Positions 59,459 to 64,000 of a stretch of 64,000 nt of DNA are shown here, piece by piece. Each line of letters begins with the position of its first letter. The stretch's first letter is position 1. Source of the stretch: Spirochaetales bacterium Spiro_09 (GTDB taxonomy: Bacteria; Spirochaetota; Spirochaetia; Treponematales; Treponemataceae); the NCBI GenBank assembly GCA_001604385.1, contig LVBK01000004.1, positions 1 through 64,000 of the forward strand, written 5' to 3'. The notes under the pieces were generated by a model. It was not told the origin of the DNA. It made no database searches and saw nothing but the letters and a program-made list of their open reading frames with translations. The position numbers were made by a program, and so were the translations under genes.

Positions 59459-60673
59459 ATGTACAAGATACAAACATTGAACAAGATAGCAGCAGAAGGC
59501 CTTGCCCTCTTTCCCCGCGAGTCCTATGAAATTGCGAGCGAAATCCTGAATCCGGACGCAATACTGGTACGCTCCGCCGAGATGCACGAAACAGTATTGC
59601 CGGACACCGTCAAGGCTATTGCCCGGGCCGGCGCCGGCGTAAACAATATTCCGGTGCAGAAGTTCACCGACAAGGGCGTTGTCGTATTCAACACCCCGGG
59701 AGCAAACGCGAATGCAGTCAAGGAACTGGTACTCGCGGCCCTTCTGTTTTCAAGCCGCCCCGTACACAAGGCGGCCGACTGGGCAAAAGGACTCATTGGA
59801 AAGGGAGATGAAATTCCCGATCTGGCGGAAAAAGGCAAAAGCCAGTTTGTTGGTCCCGAAATCAAGGGGAAAACCCTCGGAATCATCGGCCTCGGCGCAA
59901 TCGGCGCAATGGTTGCCAATGACGCGGTAAATCTGGGTATGAACGTTATCGGTTTCGATCCCTTTATTTCCGTGGATGCCGCCTGGTCCCTGTCCCGTGC
60001 CGTCGTCAAGGCGGAAAGTCTCGATTCCCTGCTTGCAAAAGCGGACTACATCTCGATCCATGTTCCCCAGACGAACGAGACAAAAGGCTTTATCAATGCG
60101 GAGAAGATAAAATTGATGAAAAAGGGCGTGCGAATCCTCAACTTCGCTCGTGGCGGATTGGTGAACAATGGCGACATGATCGCGGCTCTCAAGGACGGCA
60201 AGGTTGCCTGCCATGTTACAGACTTTGCCGACGAGGAACTGCTGAAAACCGAGGGCGTCATTTGCCTGCCGCACCTTGGGGCCTCAACCCCGGAAGCCGA
60301 GGACAACTGCGCCTTTATGGCGGTAAACCAGATTATCGATTTTCTGGAAAACGGAAATATCGTCAACTCGGTTAACTTCCCCAAATGCCGCATTGACGGG
60401 CCTATTCCCCTAACAGGAACGAGACTCTGCGTGGCAAACAAAAACGTTCCGAATATGATCGGCCAAATAACCGGAGTGCTTGCTTCCGCCAAGCTCAACA
60501 TCGCGTCAATGACTAACCAGAATCGTGCCGATGTAGCCTACAATCTTATCGACATCGATCAAAAAGCGGACCAGACGATCATCGAAAAGCTAAAACAAAT
60601 AGACGGCGTCATTGCCGTGCGGGCCATTGCGGGAGGCGCACAGCCCGCCGCCGCCATGGTTGCCGACGAGTGA
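59459..60673 (+). CDS. serA: D-3-phosphoglycerate dehydrogenase with C-terminal ACT domain
   Basis: GAGVNNIPVQKFTDKGVVVFNTPGANANAVKEL, LGIIGLGAIGAMVANDA, LPHLGASTPEAEDNCA, ACT-like tail. Confidence 0.93.
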   Translation: MYKIQTLNKIAAEGLALFPRESYEIASEILNPDAILVRSAEMHETVLPDTVKAIARAGAGVNNIPVQKFTDKGVVVFNTPGANANAVKELVLAALLFSSRPVHKAADWAKGLIGKGDEIPDLAEKGKSQFVGPEIKGKTLGIIGLGAIGAMVANDAVNLGMNVIGFDPFISVDAAWSLSRAVVKAESLDSLLAKADYISIHVPQTNETKGFINAEKIKLMKKGVRILNFARGGLVNNGDMIAALKDGKVACHVTDFADEELLKTEGVICLPHLGASTPEAEDNCAFMAVNQIIDFLENGNIVNSVNFPKCRIDGPIPLTGTRLCVANKNVPNMIGQITGVLASAKLNIASMTNQNRADVAYNLIDIDQKADQTIIEKLKQIDGVIAVRAIAGGAQPAAAMVADE

Positions 60674-60680
60674 TAATTCG

Positions 60681-60725
60681 ACGGGCTGAACTGCGCAAGT
60701 GCGCCGTCCAGCCCGTTTTTTTTAA
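60681..60725 (+). terminator. Rho-independent terminator after serA
   Basis: ACGGGCTG...CAGCCCGTTTTTTTT. Confidence 0.85.
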
Positions 60726-60843
60726 CGGATTATGTAAAAAAAAGGGCTTTTCACCGTATTTCTGTCTGTTCCGCACTTGAATTGTCGTCCGATGTTTCAT
60801 ATATTTGACCGAAATTGATGAAAACGGTGGAGTTTACCGCATA

Positions 60844-61584
60844 ATGAAACATACAAAGACATACAATTCTATATATCCCAAAAATATAATACTTGCCCTC
60901 TTCATGTTGGCATTCGTCCTGCTTGCGGGCAAGATCATCCACTCACAGTTTACCAACATTTCATTGACCTTCGCCCATGACGTACCGGCCGCTGAAAAAG
61001 CCTCAATGATGGCTCCCGAGTTTTTTCACCAGAATGTCATAGAAACGGGTAAACTGACCGGTAACGCACTGGCATTGTACCGCTCCGAGGTGTCCCGGAA
61101 AGATGTCGTGTGGTTTTATTCGCACATAACGGGAGATGAACGGATTGCCAAAATCATCCTGGAAAACGCGAGCAAAAACAACATTGATCCCCCGCTTGCC
61201 TTTGCACTTGCCTGGGTTGAAAGCAGATATCAGATAAGGGCGGTAAACAAAAATGCCGCTTCAATTGACCGGGGCCTTTTTCAGTTGAACAACAAGGCCT
61301 TTCCAAAATTAACCGAAAAGGACTTTTTCGATCCCGAAAAAAACGCCCATTTTGGATTAACCCACCTCAGCTACTGTATTGACCTTTCAGGAAACGAAAT
61401 CGCCGCACTCGCAATGTATAATGCCGGGACCACAAAGGTTCGTAATGATAATACCCCGAAACGAACCCTCGACTACATTTCCTACATCCTGAGCTATCGT
61501 AACGGACTTGAAAATCTTTTCCACGATCAAGTAGAAATCCGGTACAGTGTCGACAATCATGACCGGGTTACGCTGCTCAAGTAA
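60844..61584 (+). CDS. Lytic transglycosylase (SLT domain) with N-terminal TM
   Basis: PPLAFALAWVESRYQIRAVNKNAASIDRGLFQLN...ALAMYNAGTTKVRND. Confidence 0.9.
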   Translation: MKHTKTYNSIYPKNIILALFMLAFVLLAGKIIHSQFTNISLTFAHDVPAAEKASMMAPEFFHQNVIETGKLTGNALALYRSEVSRKDVVWFYSHITGDERIAKIILENASKNNIDPPLAFALAWVESRYQIRAVNKNAASIDRGLFQLNNKAFPKLTEKDFFDPEKNAHFGLTHLSYCIDLSGNEIAALAMYNAGTTKVRNDNTPKRTLDYISYILSYRNGLENLFHDQVEIRYSVDNHDRVTLLK

Positions 61585-63427
61585 GCGGACGAATTATCAG
61601 ACGTTCACGCCCGGAGCGCTCGGCTGACACAATAAGCCGCTGTTCGGCCGGTTTCTCGTCAACGACAGTTTTTCCGTCGGGGGCGGGTTCAAAACACACA
61701 GTCCACCCCTCGGGATACCAGTGGGAAGGAACATACAACTCGGTTATCCCGGGCTCACCATCCCACTCGTATGCACATTCCCGGCGTTTTGTATTGAACG
61801 CCAGACGAACCGGAATTCCGGAGGTTGCCATCGGATACGGACGACTGAAACCCCGAACCGCCCGCCCGCCGCCGGAAGCAGCGCAATAAATCGACAAATC
61901 CTCGGTATTCCAGAAGTCCCCGTCAGCATGCGTATTCGACGCGGAATAATTCCAGATGGTGGAATGCAGTAAATTGGCATCGATTGCGTCATAGTACAGG
62001 GACAGGGCCTCTTCCTGATCCCGGTAATCACCGGTTTTAAACGATTTTCCGCGGTCCAGGTCGAAGGGAACGCCGAATTCGCCGAGCAGTGCCGGAAGGT
62101 TTCGCGACCGGATACGGTAAGCCTGCCGCGACAGTTGCCGTCTGAAACTTTCCGCGACAGCTCGTTTACCAAACACCGGAACTCCTTCCTCGGAATCGGC
62201 AGAAAAAGCGGGATTCCATTTTTTCCGCAGCAGGGTAATCCCGTCATACCAGTGCATCCCGTCTACCAGGGGAATCAACGATCCGTCATCCCGCAGGCGG
62301 TCTTCCGCGGTCCACATAACCTCTGGACGCATGGGGACGCCTTCGGGGAAAAAAATAAAATGCCGATGTTTTTTCTCGAAAGCGTCCATAAACCGCCGCT
62401 GAAACGGTTTCAGAAAGTCCTCGTGGAAGTTTACTCCCGCAAAGAAATCCGGCTTCAGCAACACAGGCTGTCCGTCGACAACATCCCATACACCGGCTGT
62501 ACGCCAGGGACAGACAAAGCCGTCCCTGAAAATTGAAACCCTGTCTGGATTGAGTTCACGATAACCGGGAAGAATAAGTTTTCCGAAGAGCGTAAATTTT
62601 TTAATTCGCCGGGTAAAGCCTGAGGCAGCCGCCATGGCGTCGAAGGCGGAGGGAACAGCGCCAGAGGCTGCGGTTATCCGTTCATGCGACCGCAAATCGG
62701 ACAAACCGATAAAGCCCGGATGGGGTTCGTTCATTGTACCGATTCCAATGATGGACAGACAATCTTTCAGACGGCGTGCGGTATGTCGCATGGCGTCGAT
62801 ATAATGCGACTGAAGGTATTCCTGAACGGGGATGCCCTCTATAAGCAGTTCGGGAGCATAACGGTTTCCGCCGAAAAACAGGGTATTCATACAGGCGGCG
62901 CCATACAACAAGTTATTCATTCCCCAACACATGGGTTGATACAACGAGCCCTCATGCTGCACCGTCAGGGCAGAACCGCTTTCTGCAATTCGGGACAAAT
63001 CAAAACCGATCGCGCTCAGTGTCCAGCCAGGAGCGCCATCCCCGCCGGTCCAGCGGCTCCAGGCATCCTGATGCGGATCCATATACACGGTAATTCCGTG
63101 ATCTTCCGCCTTTTTAAGAATCTCCCTGAGGTAGGAAAGGTATTCCTCGTCATAGATTCCCGGTCCCTCATGTTCAACTGCTTCCCAGGTAAAGACAAAG
63201 CGAATAAAGGTAAAACCCCACTCAACGAGCCGGGCAAAATGGGAATCTGCTTCAGTCACCGGAAAGGGGCGGCCGATAAAGGAAACATCGCCCTCAAGCG
63301 GATTCCCCGGAGGATACGCCGGAATTTTGGAGTCGCCTCCCAGATTACAACCGCGGAGCATAACAACCCGATTCTGTCTGTCCCGAATGTACATACCGTC
63401 TGTTGTGTAAACAGGTTCGATTTTCAT
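61577..63427 (-). CDS. GH5 endoglycoceramidase/sterylglucosidase-like hydrolase
   Basis: VVMLRGCNLGGDSKIP, VYMDPHQDAWSRWTGGDGAPGW, GTMNEPHPGFIGLSDLRSH, ALLGEFGVPFD; no signal peptide. Confidence 0.83.
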   Translation of the reverse strand: MKIEPVYTTDGMYIRDRQNRVVMLRGCNLGGDSKIPAYPPGNPLEGDVSFIGRPFPVTEADSHFARLVEWGFTFIRFVFTWEAVEHEGPGIYDEEYLSYLREILKKAEDHGITVYMDPHQDAWSRWTGGDGAPGWTLSAIGFDLSRIAESGSALTVQHEGSLYQPMCWGMNNLLYGAACMNTLFFGGNRYAPELLIEGIPVQEYLQSHYIDAMRHTARRLKDCLSIIGIGTMNEPHPGFIGLSDLRSHERITAASGAVPSAFDAMAAASGFTRRIKKFTLFGKLILPGYRELNPDRVSIFRDGFVCPWRTAGVWDVVDGQPVLLKPDFFAGVNFHEDFLKPFQRRFMDAFEKKHRHFIFFPEGVPMRPEVMWTAEDRLRDDGSLIPLVDGMHWYDGITLLRKKWNPAFSADSEEGVPVFGKRAVAESFRRQLSRQAYRIRSRNLPALLGEFGVPFDLDRGKSFKTGDYRDQEEALSLYYDAIDANLLHSTIWNYSASNTHADGDFWNTEDLSIYCAASGGGRAVRGFSRPYPMATSGIPVRLAFNTKRRECAYEWDGEPGITELYVPSHWYPEGWTVCFEPAPDGKTVVDEKPAEQRLIVSAERSGRERLIIRPLT

Positions 63428-63460
63428 ACAATCCCTCCCTGACCCGATGATTCACGAGTA

Positions 63461-63487
63461 AAAAAAAAGGACCCGTACGGGTCCTCT
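63461..63487 (-). terminator. Terminator downstream of PTS IIA gene
   Basis: Perfect 18-bp palindrome AGGACCCGTACGGGTCCT followed by T8 on minus strand. Confidence 0.8.
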
Positions 63488-63517
63488 TGCATACAGCGCA
63501 GGCAAGCCTGCACACAA

Positions 63518-63964
63518 CTACTCGGTTAGAATTCGAATAACTTCCGATTTGTCGGTAGCTTTGAGAATTTCCTGTCTCTTTTCTGCGCTCTTGAACAAAA
63601 GCGATACTTCCGCAAGGAACTGAAGGTGCGGTCCTGTTTTATCAACCGGGGAAAGAGTCATGATGAATATTCGGCACGGTTCCTGATCGAGAGAATCAAA
63701 ATCAACCGGGTTATCGGAAATACCCATACAGGCAACAAGATCCTCAACGGAATCGGTTTTTCCATGTGGTATCGCAATACCATGTTTCATACCGGTCGAC
63801 ATTTTGCGCTCACGGTCGAGGACACAGGCACGTGCAGCTACCTTGTCCTTTACCTTTCCCGCCTGAACGAGTATCTCGAGAAGTTCATCGATGATGGCCT
63901 CTTTTGAGGTTCCCTTCAGGTGCAAATTGACGGTATCACTAGTCAATACAGTTTTCAGGTTCAT
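63518..63964 (-). CDS. PTS IIA domain protein (PtsN/fructose IIA-like)
   Basis: MSTGMKHGIAIPHGKTDSVEDLVACMGI active-site His context; HLQFLAEVSLLFKSAEKRQEIL. Confidence 0.92.
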   Translation of the reverse strand: MNLKTVLTSDTVNLHLKGTSKEAIIDELLEILVQAGKVKDKVAARACVLDRERKMSTGMKHGIAIPHGKTDSVEDLVACMGISDNPVDFDSLDQEPCRIFIMTLSPVDKTGPHLQFLAEVSLLFKSAEKRQEILKATDKSEVIRILTE

Positions 63965-64000
63965 ACGGTTAGTTTACGTTTCATGATAGGAAATGTCAAG

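Overview
This 64-kb window is a gene-dense bacterial chromosomal segment. It most likely comes from a Spirochaetota (treponeme-like) genome: it carries a DUF5312-type spirochaete protein, an LptB/A/C cluster, OadB/G and CheR/CheB. I see no prophage, CRISPR array, rRNA, secondary-metabolite cluster or recognisable defence island. Most of the content is housekeeping and metabolic: rubrerythrin, a DEAD-box helicase, citrate synthase, GH5 lipoproteins, glycogen phosphorylase and debranching enzyme, AddB/AddA-like nucleases, MnmG, ThiBPQ, RNase Y, Lpt, CheR/CheB, RlmE, an ECF sigma/anti-sigma pair, HflX, and Rex-SerC-SerA. The points most worth follow-up are: (1) an ECF-S-like membrane protein translationally coupled to a HisKA_3 kinase and LuxR regulator (candidate three-component sensor); (2) citrate synthase split by a +1 shift at an A8 run; (3) a TPP riboswitch whose aptamer 3' end is the thiB Shine-Dalgarno; (4) an exact 22-nt element in inverted orientation upstream of two convergent genes (parvulin and diguanylate cyclase); (5) two Rex-type operators around a near-consensus promoter driving rex-serC-serA; (6) a YmdB-family phosphoesterase with most catalytic motifs altered; (7) a GH5 enzyme with a beta-sandwich-like insertion; (8) a 9-residue acidic repeat tract; (9) a receiver-like/HATPase/cNMP protein coupled to addB. 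All calls are from reading the sequence and translated ORFs. No database search or folding program was run.
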